Assembly: GCF_947500705.1 (NCBI RefSeq) | Contig: NZ_CANMSY010000014.1 | Span: 1-60,517 of the forward strand | Length of the DNA stretch: 60,517 bases | Direction of reading: 5' to 3' | Origin: an uncultured Brachybacterium sp. | GTDB lineage: Bacteria; Actinomycetota; Actinomycetes; Actinomycetales; Dermabacteraceae | In this document: piece by piece, positions 1 to 8,756 of the stretch | Layout: the number at the start of each line of letters is the position of its first letter | How positions within the stretch are numbered: position 1 is the first letter of the stretch | The notes under the pieces: generated by a model | Seen by the model: only the letters and a program-made list of their open reading frames with translations | Told to the model about the DNA's origin: nothing | Databases searched by the model: none | Translations under genes and position numbers: made by a program

Positions 1-205
1 GGGGTGCTGGATCGGGGGATCTTGACGCACTGGTGGGGGAGGAGCACACCCGGCTCGCTGCGCTCGGCCGGCGGTCCCCGACAAGATGCCGACGCGCTGC
101 GCTTATTTCGCCGGAATCTTCTCGGATGCTCACCGGCTGCCCGGGCTCTCGCCTACGGCTCGACCCTTCGGGGTGCACCACCCCCACCAGCGCATCCCCC
201 GCTCC
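1..205. repeat. Terminal repeat, left copy (also part of leader LIR-A)
   Basis: These 205 bases are identical to the last 205 bases of the window and to an internal copy at 29710-29914. The identity between the window ends stops exactly where this copy and the internal copy diverge (base 206 here is T, in the internal copy A). That is the behaviour of an assembly-graph repeat node visited three times by one circular path. I infer that the molecule is circular, about 60312 bp, and that the two end copies are one physical copy. Confidence 0.85.
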
Positions 206-217
206 TTGTCAGCACCC
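1..217 (+). promoter_or_regulatory. Folded leader LIR-A upstream of the first redoxin gene
   Basis: One of seven related elements. The outer arms GGGGTGCTG and CAGCACCC, then CGGGGGAT with ATCCCCCG, then CTGGTGGGGG with CCCCCACCAG are nested complements, so the whole segment can fold on itself. Smaller hairpins such as CCGGC..GCCGG lie inside. The shared core (CGACGCG, TGCGCTTAT, TTCGCCGG) is at 90-114. The next gene starts 28 nt after the element with the shared GAAGGAGCACACC ribosome-binding segment. TTGACG, a -35-like hexamer, sits at 22-27. Function is not known; a structured 5' leader or a promoter active in folded single-stranded DNA are both possible. Confidence 0.7.
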
Positions 218-245
218 ACCGAACAGCGGAACGAAGGAGCACACC

Positions 246-467
246 ATGAGCATCACCGTCTACGCCAAGCCCCACTGCGTCCAGTGCGACGCCACCAAGC
301 GAGCCCTCAACAAGTCCGGCATCGTCTACGACCTCGTCGACCTTACTGAGGACGAGCACGCCCTCCAGCAGGTCAAGGCTCTTGGGTACGCGCAGGCGCC
401 GGTGGTCGTCACCAGCGACGACCACTGGTCCGGGTACCGACCCGACAAGCTCAAGGAGCTCGTCTAA
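246..467 (+). CDS. NrdH-like glutaredoxin/thioredoxin-fold redoxin 1
   Basis: A 73-residue thioredoxin-fold protein with a CVQC redox motif at residues 11-14 after a short beta strand (ITVYAKP), and the conserved APVV cis-proline segment and WSGYRPDKL tail typical of NrdH. NrdH proteins pass electrons from thioredoxin reductase to class Ib ribonucleotide reductase; no nrdE/F/I is present here, so a role in dNTP supply during plasmid establishment is only inferred. The start is fixed by GAAGGAG seven bases upstream. A second, divergent redoxin gene lies at 23868-24101, and both are preceded by the same family of folded leader. Confidence 0.88.
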   Translation: MSITVYAKPHCVQCDATKRALNKSGIVYDLVDLTEDEHALQQVKALGYAQAPVVVTSDDHWSGYRPDKLKELV

Positions 468-504
468 CAGTGCGGGCGGGAGGCAACCCCTCCCGCCCGC
501 ACTG
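468..504 (+). terminator. Hairpin terminator after redoxin 1
   Basis: A perfect 16-bp stem (CAGTGCGGGCGGGAGG against CCTCCCGCCCGCACTG) with a 5-nt loop begins directly after the redoxin stop codon. There is no U-run, as is usual for high-GC actinobacterial hairpin terminators. Confidence 0.8.
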
Positions 505-515
505 TTGCCACTAAC

Positions 516-542
516 TGCACCGCTTGCACTGTCTGCACTAGT
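516..542 (+). repeat. 9-bp phased repeat array 1 (ssb promoter region)
   Basis: TGCACC at 516, TGCACT at 525 and TGCACT at 534 are spaced exactly 9 bp. The array lies between the redoxin terminator and ssb and overlaps a possible promoter (TTGCAC, then GATAGG). It matches five further arrays near the par operon and leader elements, so a plasmid-coded DNA-binding protein probably acts at all of them. Confidence 0.7.
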
Positions 543-580
543 CCGATAGGCTGGGGTCACCATCGACCAGGGAGGACAGC

Positions 581-1012
581 ATGGACCGCTTCACCGCCTT
601 CGAGGGGAACCTCGCCGCAGATCCCGAGCTCAAGGAGTTCGAGGACGGGAACGCCTCCGTGCGCTTCCGCCTCATCAACAACCCCACGCGCACTGACCGC
701 CGCACCGGCGAGGTGGTCAAGGAGACGCCCATCGGCCAGTCCTGTGTCGCCCGCGACCCGTTCGCACGCACCATCGCCGCCAACGCCAAGAAGGGCACCC
801 GGCTCCTCGTCTGGGGGGCCCTCAAGGCCCGCGAGTACACCGACAGGGACGGCAACCGCCGCACCGCCGAGTACCTCGACGTCAAGGCGGTCGGCGAGTC
901 CTGGCGGTTCCTCAAGTCGTCCCCCCAGGCCGCCGCGGCTCCCGCTCCCTCCGAGGAGGCCGCCCCGCCGTGGCCGGAGGCCGCGCAGCCCGGATCGGGC
1001 TTCGCCGGCTGA
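581..1012 (+). CDS. ssb: Single-stranded DNA-binding protein (SSB)
   Basis: A 143-residue OB-fold protein with the bacterial SSB pattern: an N-terminal strand FEGNLAADPELK, central VRFRLINNP, and YTDRDGNRRTAEYLDVKA in the C-terminal half of the fold. The tail is short, rich in Pro/Ala/Glu, and ends GSGFAG rather than the DIPF-type acidic tip that recruits repair proteins, so partner binding may differ from the chromosomal SSB. The start is supported by GGGAGG a few bases upstream. SSB coats the incoming or replicating single strand; plasmid ssb genes are typical of conjugative leading regions. An array of 9-bp repeats lies in its promoter. Confidence 0.9.
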   Translation: MDRFTAFEGNLAADPELKEFEDGNASVRFRLINNPTRTDRRTGEVVKETPIGQSCVARDPFARTIAANAKKGTRLLVWGALKAREYTDRDGNRRTAEYLDVKAVGESWRFLKSSPQAAAAPAPSEEAAPPWPEAAQPGSGFAG

Positions 1013-1064
1013 TCCCAGACCCAGAACGCCCCCGACCCGTGCTCCGGTCGGGGGCGTTCTGCTG

Positions 1065-1523
1065 TCACCACAGCGGGAGTTGATCCCGGTCGATCGGCCT
1101 AACACCATCCGCCATCACCCCATCGATGTCGGCGCCCTCCCGCGCTGCGTCGCGCAGCTCCCGTGCGCGGCCGCGGGCGCCGCGAACGTCCCGCAGCGCG
1201 CTCCCGAGCCGGTGCCGGCGAGCTGCCCACTCCCGCCGGTTCTCGCCGCTCGTGCTCGCCGAGAGGTGGGCCGGGTTCTGGCACAGCGGGTTGTCGCAGT
1301 CCCCGTGGGCCACGACGGGCGGCAGCTCGGCTCCCGGGTGTGCGATCGACCAAGCGAAGCGGTGGGCGATCACCACCAGGCCGTCGCCGATCCAGAACCT
1401 GCCGTGGCCCCTGCCTGAGATCGCCCCGGTCCACAGCCAGCATCCACCCTCGATCCGGCGGACCTTCTCGAAGTACCGGTCCCGGATGGCTGGATCGGCC
1501 GCAGCCGCGACGATGTCGAGCAT
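1065..1523 (-). CDS. HNH endonuclease family protein
   Basis: A 152-residue protein with the HNH_3-type signature CWLWTG..GRGHGRF..AHRFAW..AHGDCDNPLCQNPAHL: a zinc-binding Cys/His set and the HNH catalytic core around residues 25-85. The tail is basic. Such proteins nick or cut DNA; the target here is unknown. I chose ATG 1523 because GAGGGG lies 8 bases upstream; an in-frame ATG at 1547 would overlap the preceding gene and has no ribosome-binding site. It is the last gene of a minus-strand cluster next to the oriT candidate. Confidence 0.75.
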   Translation of the reverse strand: MLDIVAAAADPAIRDRYFEKVRRIEGGCWLWTGAISGRGHGRFWIGDGLVVIAHRFAWSIAHPGAELPPVVAHGDCDNPLCQNPAHLSASTSGENRREWAARRHRLGSALRDVRGARGRARELRDAAREGADIDGVMADGVRPIDRDQLPLW

Positions 1524-1534
1524 AAGAGGACCCC

Positions 1535-2116
1535 TCACCGACTCCATTCGGCGGTGGCGAGGTCAACAGTGGCCTCGCCCTGCTCCTCGCCGTCCTGGTA
1601 CAGCATGCCGTGCAGCTCGGTGCCGTCCGCAGAGGCCGGCGACAGTTGTCGGTGCACGTCTCCGTTCAGCTGGATCATGACGCCCTCGCGGACAAGCGTC
1701 GCCGCTTCGGCCTCGGCCTGCTCGTCACTCAGCTTCTTCACCGGCTTCTTCCCTTCCGTCCGCACCACACTTCGTGTCGAGATCCCCAGTCTCTCGCCGA
1801 CCTCGCGCCGGTTGATCCCGAGCGCGAGCATCTCTCGCTGCAGCTCCTCGGCGCGCCGGCGCGCTTCTGCCGCGTCCTTCTCCGCTTGCTCGCGAGCCTC
1901 GGCGATTCTCGCCTCGGCCTGCTCCCGGATCTTCGCCACCTTCGCCTCGGTGGCGGCGTCGACGCCTTCGATCTCGAGCTGTGCTTCCTCGAACCGTTCC
2001 GCGATCCGCAGCAACTCCTGCTCGCGCTCGAGGAACCGATTCGCGCGCTCTCGCGCCCGCTCGCGGGCCGCGGCCGCCTTCGTGCTCTTCCGTGCCACTC
2101 CTGCTGTCTCCTTCAC
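1535..2116 (-). CDS. Coiled-coil protein with putative HTH
   Basis: A 193-residue protein, not recognised as a named family. Residues about 10-95 are a long charged coiled coil (ERARERANRFLEREQELL, then alternating Ala/Glu/Arg heptads). A helix-turn-helix-like segment follows (NRREVGERLGISTRSVVR, near 101-118). The C-terminal part looks like a small strand-rich domain. It starts with GTG overlapping the stop of the upstream gene (GTGA), implying translational coupling. Position near the relaxase suggests an accessory DNA-processing or regulatory role, which is inference only. Confidence 0.65.
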   Translation of the reverse strand: MKETAGVARKSTKAAAARERARERANRFLEREQELLRIAERFEEAQLEIEGVDAATEAKVAKIREQAEARIAEAREQAEKDAAEARRRAEELQREMLALGINRREVGERLGISTRSVVRTEGKKPVKKLSDEQAEAEAATLVREGVMIQLNGDVHRQLSPASADGTELHGMLYQDGEEQGEATVDLATAEWSR

Positions 2117-2385
2117 ATCTTCCGAGTCGTGTGCTGTGCGCGGTTAGTCACCGCTTGCGCGCGGACGTTGGCCGGCGGCCCCTCCGCTTCCCTCGCTGCA
2201 CTCGATCGCGCGACCGAACGCTCCGACCTCTTGGCGTTCTCGATCCGGCTGCTCACGCTCTCGAGACCAGATCCACGAGCTCGCTCGAGTCCTCGCGCGA
2301 TGTGGTCGTTGATCTTGATCACGCGCTGCGAGACGACGTCCTGTTCCCAGGGCACCTCTCGCCTCCACGGAGCATCGCTTCCCAT
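2113..2385 (-). CDS. Small basic protein of unknown function
   Basis: A 90-residue protein with a helical, Arg-rich composition (NDHIARGLERARGSGLESVSSR). No family recognised. GAGGGGAAG provides a ribosome-binding site 3 bases before ATG. The stop overlaps the start of the coiled-coil gene. Together with the genes at 2412-2975 and 1535-2116 it forms a small operon diverging from the relaxase across the oriT candidate, which is where relaxosome accessory proteins are often encoded. Confidence 0.6.
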   Translation of the reverse strand: MGSDAPWRREVPWEQDVVSQRVIKINDHIARGLERARGSGLESVSSRIENAKRSERSVARSSAAREAEGPPANVRAQAVTNRAQHTTRKM

Positions 2386-2411
2386 CGTCTTCCCCTCTCA
2401 TCGTTCTCGAC

Positions 2412-2975
2412 TTAGGTCAGCGCTCGGCCACCGCTGGAACGAATGTCCGGTGGTGGCTGGCGCGGGTTCTCGCGTTCGTAGAGGATCGCGCCGTCGACGC
2501 TCGTCCCGTATCGGCGCTGCGCGACCTCCCGCATCTCGCTCCTGATTGCCGCTCGGCTCCCCGGTGCGACTCCCGAGGCGTTGGCTGCGAGGCGCGCCCG
2601 CTCGAGATCGCCGGCGCTCGCGCGATCCCACCATCGAGGATCGCGAACCTGTGCGAGCGCCCTCTCGGCGCGGACGCGATCCGTTCGTTCCTGCACGCTC
2701 TCGAGCTCCCGTCGGTGCGGAGCATTGCCCGCCTTCGCGTTCGGCTTCCGACGAGCGCTGCGCTCGTCCTCTCTCAATTCATGAAGCGGGATCGCGCGCT
2801 GGCGTGCCGCAGTGCCGCGAGACTCAGCTTGCACTGCTGGTGATCGGTCAGGGTGCGGTCGAGCCCGGCGCACCGCTGCCGCTCTCTGACGAAGGCGGTC
2901 GACGTCGATCGCTCGTCTGGGCTGCTCGGGCCGTGTCTGCCGTCGGACTGGCTCATCCACTGTGGGGGTGCTCAT
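2412..2975 (-). CDS. Arg-rich protein, possible relaxosome accessory protein
   Basis: A 187-residue, highly charged protein (many Arg and Glu) without a recognised domain, probably helical (RRELESVQERTDRVRAERAL). The start at ATG 2975 is supported by AGGAGG upstream; an upstream in-frame start at 3065 would run into the palindromic region. It is the first gene of the minus-strand trio and lies directly beside the oriT candidate, divergent from the relaxase. Accessory nicking factors occupy such positions in other plasmids, but there is no direct sequence proof here. Confidence 0.6.
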   Translation of the reverse strand: MSTPTVDEPVRRQTRPEQPRRAIDVDRLRQRAAAVRRARPHPDRSPAVQAESRGTAARQRAIPLHELREDERSARRKPNAKAGNAPHRRELESVQERTDRVRAERALAQVRDPRWWDRASAGDLERARLAANASGVAPGSRAAIRSEMREVAQRRYGTSVDGAILYERENPRQPPPDIRSSGGRALT

Positions 2976-3093
2976 GAAGGCCTCCTGGCCCGAGTGTACT
3001 TGCGCACTCCCGCGCGCGCGAGGCCTCGACCGCACCAGTGTCGCCATGGATCTGCCGGCCCGCACCGTCGGCCCGGATGAGCTGCGCTGCTCC

Positions 3094-3246
3094 CTGTGGA
3101 CTGCGGATGTCTCCTAACACCACCCCCAGCCCACAGTCCACAGCGCAACTCACTGCTCATCGCTGACCACACTACGTGTGGACAGCGAGCATGCACGGCA
3201 TGCGCCGATGCTTTAGGTCCGATCGGCAGATCGAGCAAGCTCGATC
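3094..3246. other. Candidate oriT (palindrome-rich intergenic region)
   Basis: The 400-bp gap 2976-3375 separates the divergent accessory trio from the relaxase gene and holds several inverted repeats: CTGTGGACTG (3094-3103) with CAGTCCACAG (3134-3143), CACAC TAC GTGTG (3168-3180), two GCATGC (3189-3194 and 3198-3203), and GATCGAGC AA GCTCGATC (3229-3246). MOBF relaxases usually have their oriT beside their own gene. I cannot identify the nic site. Downstream, TAGTAT at 3364-3369 lies 6 bases before the relaxase ATG, suggesting a leaderless relaxase transcript. Confidence 0.5.
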
Positions 3247-3375
3247 CAGAGGACGCTTCGCGCCTCCCCGAGGTTCGCTTCGCTCACGGCCGATCAGGAC
3301 CACAGCAACGTCACACCTCTTGCATTATGAATGTCCTCGGTGTCGCTGACGCGAAGTGCGGGCTAGTATCAGCGC

Positions 3376-6300
3376 ATGATGTCCGTGAGCAAGCTGTCCC
3401 ATGGGGACGGCTATGCCTACTACTCGGCGATGACCGCGTCCGGCGATCAGCGCCGCCAAGATGGCCAAGAGCTCACGGACTACTACCTCGACTCCGGCAC
3501 CCCCGAGGGCCGCTGGATCGGCAAGGGCACCGCCGCGCTCGGCGTCTCCGGCGCCGTGTCCGAGCAGCAGATGAAGGCCCTTTTCGGGGAGGGTCGGCAC
3601 CCCAACGCCGACGCGATCGAGGCCTCGGTGATCGCCGGCGGCGGCTCGGCGAAGGACGCCGAGCGGGCGTCCCGACTCGGCCGACGGCCGTACAAGTACG
3701 ACTCGTCGACGAGCGAGATCGGGCAGCGGATCCAGTCCGCCCGTGACGCTCAAGAGATCCGGCTGGGCCGCGAGCTCTCCGTGGACGAGATCCGCCAGAC
3801 CCGGATGCGCGTCGCCTCCGAGGTCTACGAGGAACGCTTCTCCCACCGGCCGACGGACGACAAGGAACTCGCCACCTTCCTGTCCAAGGAGCTGTCCAAG
3901 GGGTCGAACTCCGTGGCCGGCTATGACCTGACCTTCTCCCCACCCAAGAGCGTCTCCGTCCTGTGGGGACTCGCCGACAAGGACACCGCCGAGGCCGTGG
4001 CGGCAGCTCATGAGGCTGCTATCGACGACGCCGTGGAGTACCTCGAGGAGCACGCCATCGGCACCCGCGCAGGCGCCGGTGGAGTCGCCCAGCTGGACGT
4101 CACCGGCATGATCGCCACCCGCTTCCGCCACCACGACTCCCGCGACGGAGACCCGCAGCTCCACGATCACGTCGTCGTTGCGAATAAGGTCTACGACGCC
4201 CACGGCGACCGGTGGAGGACTCTCGACGGCGCCGCGCTCTACCGCTCCGCCGTCTCCGCTAGCGAGCACTACAACCAGCGCCTGGTCGCCCATCTCTCCG
4301 CACGCGGATTCAGCTTCTCGCCCCGCTCCACCGGACCGGGCAAGCGGCCCGTGATGGAGGTCGACGGCATCGATCCGCGCCTCACGTCGCAGTCCGCGAA
4401 ACGCTCGGCCGCGATCCGAGCGCGGACTCGCGAACTCGTCGACGCCTACGTGCGCGAGCACGGGCGAGAGCCCGACACGAAGCTGATGCACAAGCTGCGT
4501 CAGCAGGCAACCCTCGAGACCCGCACCCCCAAGGGACCGCACCGCTCCCTCGCCGAGATGCGCGAGCAGTGGCGCGCCGAGGCGGCGGAGATCATCGGCA
4601 GCACCGACGTGGAGGGGATCGCCGACGTCGCCCGGCAGGCCGCCGTCGGCTCTCGAGAGCGGGCCCTCGCGGTGCGGGACGGCCTGGACATCATCGGCGC
4701 CGGCGAGAACGTGATCGCCGAACTGTCGACCCGTCGCTCGACGTGGGCAGAGCGCGACATCCGCGCCGAGGTCGACCGCTGGGCAGCACGGAACGACGGC
4801 TGGATGCTCAGCGGATTCCAGCGCGAGGCGATCGCCCAGTACGCCCGCGACGTCGGCAGCGTCAACCTCACACCCCGCTCCGAGGCGCCGGTCCTCCCGG
4901 ACCTGACCCGTGCCGACGGCACCTCCATCTACGAGCCGCGAGACCGGAACATCTACACCTCCGCACGGATGATCGACGCCGAGTACACGCTGCTCGACGC
5001 CGCCCGCGAGGAGGCCATCCCGGCAGCCGCCCCCGCCACCTTCGACGAGGTCCTCGCCCGCCAGGACGTGCCCCTCGACGACGGACAGATCGAACTCGCA
5101 CGAGCCTTCGCCTGCGGAGAGCACGTGCTCGCCGTCGGCATCGGTCCCGCCGGTGCCGGCAAGACCACCGCCATGAAGCTCGCCGTCGAGACGGTCCAGG
5201 CCGGAGGCGGCCGCGTCGTCGGCCTGTCCGTCGCCGCCACCGCGGCCGCACAGCTCGAGGACGCCACGGGGGCGGAATCCACCACCCTCGCCCAGTGGCT
5301 GCACTGGCGCGGCCGCGCCCGCGAGGGCGACCCCGTCCCCGAGCGCTTCGCGCTCCGCAGCGGCGACGTCGTCCTCGTCGACGAGGCCGGGATGGCTGGC
5401 ACCCTGAACCTCGAGCAGCTCGTGAGCGACGCCCGGACCGTCGGTGCCCACGTCCGCCTCATCGGCGATGACCGTCAGCTGCAGGCGGTCGAGTCCGGGG
5501 GCGCGCTGCGCATGATCGCCTCCGAGGTCGGCGCCGTCGAGCTCACCCAGCTGCACCGCTTCCGCCACACCGACGGCACGCGCAACGACGCCGAGGCCCA
5601 GGCCTCCCTCGCCCTCCGACAGGGCGATATCAGCTGGTACGAGTCCGCCGGCCGGATCCACTCCGGCCGCCACGAGGATCTCGTCGACCAGATCGTTCGC
5701 GCATGGGACGCCGACGACGCCGCCGGACGCGAATCGCTCATGATGGCCGACACCAACGTGCGGGTCGCCGAGCTGAACGGCCTCGCCCAGGAACGCCGGA
5801 TCGCCCGCGGGCAGGTCGACCTCGGCGCGAGCACCGCCCTCCGCGACGGCCACGACGCCGGGATCGGGGACGTCGTGGTGACTCGGCGCGTGGACCGTAC
5901 CCTCACCGTCAACGGCACCCGGGACTGCGTGAAGAACGGCGACGCCTGGACGGTGCAGCGCATCCACGACGACGGCTCGATCACCGCCGCCCGACTCACC
6001 GACGAGCGCCCCGTCCACCTCCCGGCCGAGTACGTGCGCGAGTCCACCGAACTGGGCTACGCGAGCACCGTGCACCGCGCCCAGGGCCGCACCGTCGACG
6101 TCGCCCGAGCCCTGGCCACCACCGCCACTAGCCGCGAGGGCCTCTACGTGGCCATGACCCGCGGCCGTCACTCCAACGAGCTCTTCGTCGGCACCGACGA
6201 CCAGCCCCGCGACGTGGTCCTCTCGAGGATCACGCGCTCCGATCGCCGCGACGTCGCCGCCCGTGACGCGATGCTCACCGAAGCCGAGCGCGTGGACTCC

Positions 6301-7818
6301 CCCGCCGAGCTCGGCCGACAGCACCAGGACGTCACCAGCCGCGCCGACGAGCAGCGGTACAGCAGCCACCTCCGCGAGAGCCTCGGCGCCGACGCCGAGC
6401 GCGTGGTCACCTCCGACGCCCGCTCCGCCGTCGACGCCGCGCTGCGCAGCGCCGAGGACGCCGGCTACGACATCGACCGGCTCCTGCGCCGCCACAGCGA
6501 CGTCCTCGAGCCTGACAAGGCCGAGGACCCCGGCAAGCTCCTCGCCTGGCGGCTGCGCAACGACCTCCGCCGGGGCTCCGAGCAGGCGCGCTCGGCCGAG
6601 CACAGGCCCCTGCGCGAGATGCCACGCGAGCGGCTCGTCGAGCTCAGCGCGGAGTCGGCCGAGCGCCGCGCGGCCGCCCGCGAGGCCGTCAACATCGCCG
6701 AGGCCCGCCACTCCCTCGACGCGAAGCCGATCGACCTCAAGGACCGCACGATCCCGGCCTGGACAGACCGTCCCCACGGCAGCCTCAGCGCGGGCGAGCT
6801 CTCCGACATGGTCGCTGCGGCGCGCGTCGTCGCGTCCGAGGACCAACACCAGCTGACCGACGCCCGCCGCGAGCTCCATGAGCTGCAGCGCGAGTGGAGC
6901 ACGTACCGTCGCGCCGAGGTCAGCCTGCGAGACCCGCGCATGGAGACCACCGCGGCGAGGATCCAGCACGTCGAGGAGACCGTCTCCGCGCTGCGCGAGA
7001 AGCTGCGCGCCGGACACACCGACCTCACCGAGCTGCGCCGCGAACAGGGAATACGGCGAGCGATGCCCACGCGCAGCTGGGTCCTCGAGAACGTGCAGCG
7101 CGACGCCCAGCGACGCCACGGCCACACCGACCGCGAGCACATCCGTGCCCGTGCCGGCCACGTCCTGGACCTCGAGGACGCCCGCCGCATCCTCGAACGC
7201 GAGTCCACGCTAGACCGGACGATCCGCGCCGAGCAGCGACGTCGAGAGGTCGAGCCCGATCGCCCCGTGGTGGCGGCCGCCGACGGTCTTCCGCGCTGGC
7301 TGGCCCCTGACCGCGGCATGGAAGACCCGGCCCTGTCCCCGGCCTGGCGCGACCACCTCGCCGAACGCCGACGCCTCCTCGTGACGCGGCTGCGGTCCGA
7401 CGGCCAAGCCCTGGCCCTCCGACGAGAGCCCTGGACGCGGGATCTCGGCCCGACTCCCGCCCAGGGCACCCCCGAGCGCGCGCGCTGGGAGGACACGGCC
7501 GGCCAGATCAAGGCCTGGCGACAGCTGCACGACTACTCCGACGAGCAGCGCGCCCTGCCCGAGCCCACCGAGGTCCCCGCGCACGACCGCGCCGACCTCG
7601 AACAGCTCCGCTCCCGGCTCGCGCCGGCGCCCGGGGCGCCGGCGAAGAGCCGCGGAGTTCCCCTGCCCTCGCTCAAGGAGCGCGTGGCCGCGCAGCGAGC
7701 GGCCGAGGGGACCTCTAGGCTCTCCGAAGGGCAAAAGCGCGCCGACGACCAGATGCGACAGCGCCTCGCGCAGCAGGCGCGCGATCGCGAGCAGGGGAAG
7801 GGACCGGTCCAGCGATGA
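3376..7818 (+). CDS. MOBF-type conjugative relaxase fused to RecD/TraI-like helicase (TraA)
   Basis: A 1480-residue bifunctional transfer initiator. The N-terminal TrwC/MobF domain starts KLSHGDGYAYYSAM (candidate catalytic tyrosines) and has the metal-binding histidine triad in RHHDSRDGDPQLHDH around residues 250-266. The helicase part has Walker A GPAGAGKTT near 589-597, Walker B VDEAGM near 668, and C-terminal motifs including GYASTVHRAQGRT near 895. After about residue 1000 the protein is a long Arg/Glu-rich helical tail. In this family the enzyme nicks oriT, stays bound to the 5' end and unwinds the strand for export. No ribosome-binding site is visible before the ATGATG start. The stop overlaps the next gene (ATGA). 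Confidence 0.93.
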   Translation: MMSVSKLSHGDGYAYYSAMTASGDQRRQDGQELTDYYLDSGTPEGRWIGKGTAALGVSGAVSEQQMKALFGEGRHPNADAIEASVIAGGGSAKDAERASRLGRRPYKYDSSTSEIGQRIQSARDAQEIRLGRELSVDEIRQTRMRVASEVYEERFSHRPTDDKELATFLSKELSKGSNSVAGYDLTFSPPKSVSVLWGLADKDTAEAVAAAHEAAIDDAVEYLEEHAIGTRAGAGGVAQLDVTGMIATRFRHHDSRDGDPQLHDHVVVANKVYDAHGDRWRTLDGAALYRSAVSASEHYNQRLVAHLSARGFSFSPRSTGPGKRPVMEVDGIDPRLTSQSAKRSAAIRARTRELVDAYVREHGREPDTKLMHKLRQQATLETRTPKGPHRSLAEMREQWRAEAAEIIGSTDVEGIADVARQAAVGSRERALAVRDGLDIIGAGENVIAELSTRRSTWAERDIRAEVDRWAARNDGWMLSGFQREAIAQYARDVGSVNLTPRSEAPVLPDLTRADGTSIYEPRDRNIYTSARMIDAEYTLLDAAREEAIPAAAPATFDEVLARQDVPLDDGQIELARAFACGEHVLAVGIGPAGAGKTTAMKLAVETVQAGGGRVVGLSVAATAAAQLEDATGAESTTLAQWLHWRGRAREGDPVPERFALRSGDVVLVDEAGMAGTLNLEQLVSDARTVGAHVRLIGDDRQLQAVESGGALRMIASEVGAVELTQLHRFRHTDGTRNDAEAQASLALRQGDISWYESAGRIHSGRHEDLVDQIVRAWDADDAAGRESLMMADTNVRVAELNGLAQERRIARGQVDLGASTALRDGHDAGIGDVVVTRRVDRTLTVNGTRDCVKNGDAWTVQRIHDDGSITAARLTDERPVHLPAEYVRESTELGYASTVHRAQGRTVDVARALATTATSREGLYVAMTRGRHSNELFVGTDDQPRDVVLSRITRSDRRDVAARDAMLTEAERVDSPAELGRQHQDVTSRADEQRYSSHLRESLGADAERVVTSDARSAVDAALRSAEDAGYDIDRLLRRHSDVLEPDKAEDPGKLLAWRLRNDLRRGSEQARSAEHRPLREMPRERLVELSAESAERRAAAREAVNIAEARHSLDAKPIDLKDRTIPAWTDRPHGSLSAGELSDMVAAARVVASEDQHQLTDARRELHELQREWSTYRRAEVSLRDPRMETTAARIQHVEETVSALREKLRAGHTDLTELRREQGIRRAMPTRSWVLENVQRDAQRRHGHTDREHIRARAGHVLDLEDARRILERESTLDRTIRAEQRRREVEPDRPVVAAADGLPRWLAPDRGMEDPALSPAWRDHLAERRRLLVTRLRSDGQALALRREPWTRDLGPTPAQGTPERARWEDTAGQIKAWRQLHDYSDEQRALPEPTEVPAHDRADLEQLRSRLAPAPGAPAKSRGVPLPSLKERVAAQRAAEGTSRLSEGQKRADDQMRQRLAQQARDREQGKGPVQR

Positions 7819-8756
7819 GCGAGGTCGAGGGCGGCATCGACGAGCATCTCCGGCGCGAGGAACTGCGCGCCCGCCACCGCGATAGCGGCCTGTGGGACGA
7901 CACCCTCCTGGAGCGGTACACGACCCGGCAGGATCTCGTCGCGTTCGTCGACGAAACCCATCGCGCAACCGAGGACGGTCAGGTCGGGTACTACGGCCTC
8001 AGCGCCGTGGTCTTCCACGCGGACGACCTGCCGGAGATCCGGCGCGACCTCGAGGAGATCGCAGGCGGCACGTTCTGGCACTCCAAGGAGGCCGTCAAGG
8101 ACCAGCGGCTCCGCGGCCGCATCGGCGACATGAACGAGTACATCGCCGCGAAGACCGCGATGCCCGTGGTCGTCTTCGACGTCCGCGACCACGAGATCAC
8201 CGAGGCGCAGGAGCGTGCCGTGCGAGATGTCTGCCTCAGAGGTGCGCTCAGAACACTCGACGAGCAGGGAATCACCGACGTCGTCCTGGACAACTTCCCG
8301 CAGGCCCAGCAGCGCAATGTCCGTCTCGACCAGGCGATCGTCCACGAGCTCCGCGAGAGGGGCGAGGTCAGCGAGCAGATGTGGATGCACCACGGGCGGA
8401 TGAGCGAAGAGCACGCGCTGTGGAGCGCCGACACCGTGGCCTGGTCCGTGCAGCGCCACCACTTCGGGACGAAGGCGAGGGACTCCCAGCACGTTGCCCC
8501 CCTCAGCGGGCGCCTGCAGGAGGTGCACGCGCTGACCGGGAAGAAGCGCGAACTACGGACGGCAATGAGGGCCGACCTGGTGGGCCGTGAGGGGCAGCGA
8601 GAACGTCGCGCCCCCATCCACTCGCTCGCGCAGCGCGTCCAGCAGCTCCGCGCCCAGGGCAGCTCGCCGGTGTCCAGGCCCGCGGCGGCGCCGCGGCTGG
8701 ACGCGCCGAAGGCCCCTCCGGTCCAGGGGCCGGAGGGGCCTTCACGCTCCCTCTAG
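7815..8756 (+). CDS. Unknown protein coupled to relaxase, DUF3800-like
   Basis: A 313-residue protein translationally coupled to the relaxase gene by an ATGA overlap. The region from about residue 36 (VAFVDETHRATEDGQVGYYGLSAVV, read in two halves) through FWHSKEAVKD and VVVFDV resembles the RNase H-like DUF3800 fold (FVDES-type first strand, Lys/Glu motif, later Asp), but I am not certain. The tail is basic and Pro/Ala-rich. Its coding 3' end is also a terminator hairpin. Coupling suggests a transfer or DNA-processing role. Confidence 0.6.
   Translation: MSEVEGGIDEHLRREELRARHRDSGLWDDTLLERYTTRQDLVAFVDETHRATEDGQVGYYGLSAVVFHADDLPEIRRDLEEIAGGTFWHSKEAVKDQRLRGRIGDMNEYIAAKTAMPVVVFDVRDHEITEAQERAVRDVCLRGALRTLDEQGITDVVLDNFPQAQQRNVRLDQAIVHELRERGEVSEQMWMHHGRMSEEHALWSADTVAWSVQRHHFGTKARDSQHVAPLSGRLQEVHALTGKKRELRTAMRADLVGREGQRERRAPIHSLAQRVQQLRAQGSSPVSRPAAAPRLDAPKAPPVQGPEGPSRSL
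8708..8743 (+). terminator. Terminator hairpin inside the 3' end of the relaxase operon
   Basis: GAAGGCCCCTCCGG and CCGGAGGGGCCTTC form a perfect 14-bp stem around an 8-nt loop. The hairpin is translated (KAPPVQGPEGPS) and ends 13 bases before the stop codon, so the last residues are dictated by the terminator. It closes the plus-strand operon against the converging minus-strand transfer operon. Confidence 0.75.

Noticed and set aside
3325-7161. A 1278-codon open frame on the minus strand opposite the relaxase
   Set aside because: It mirrors the relaxase gene codon for codon, has Val/Gly/Asp/Leu-rich low-complexity composition, and no motif; it is a by-product of high GC.
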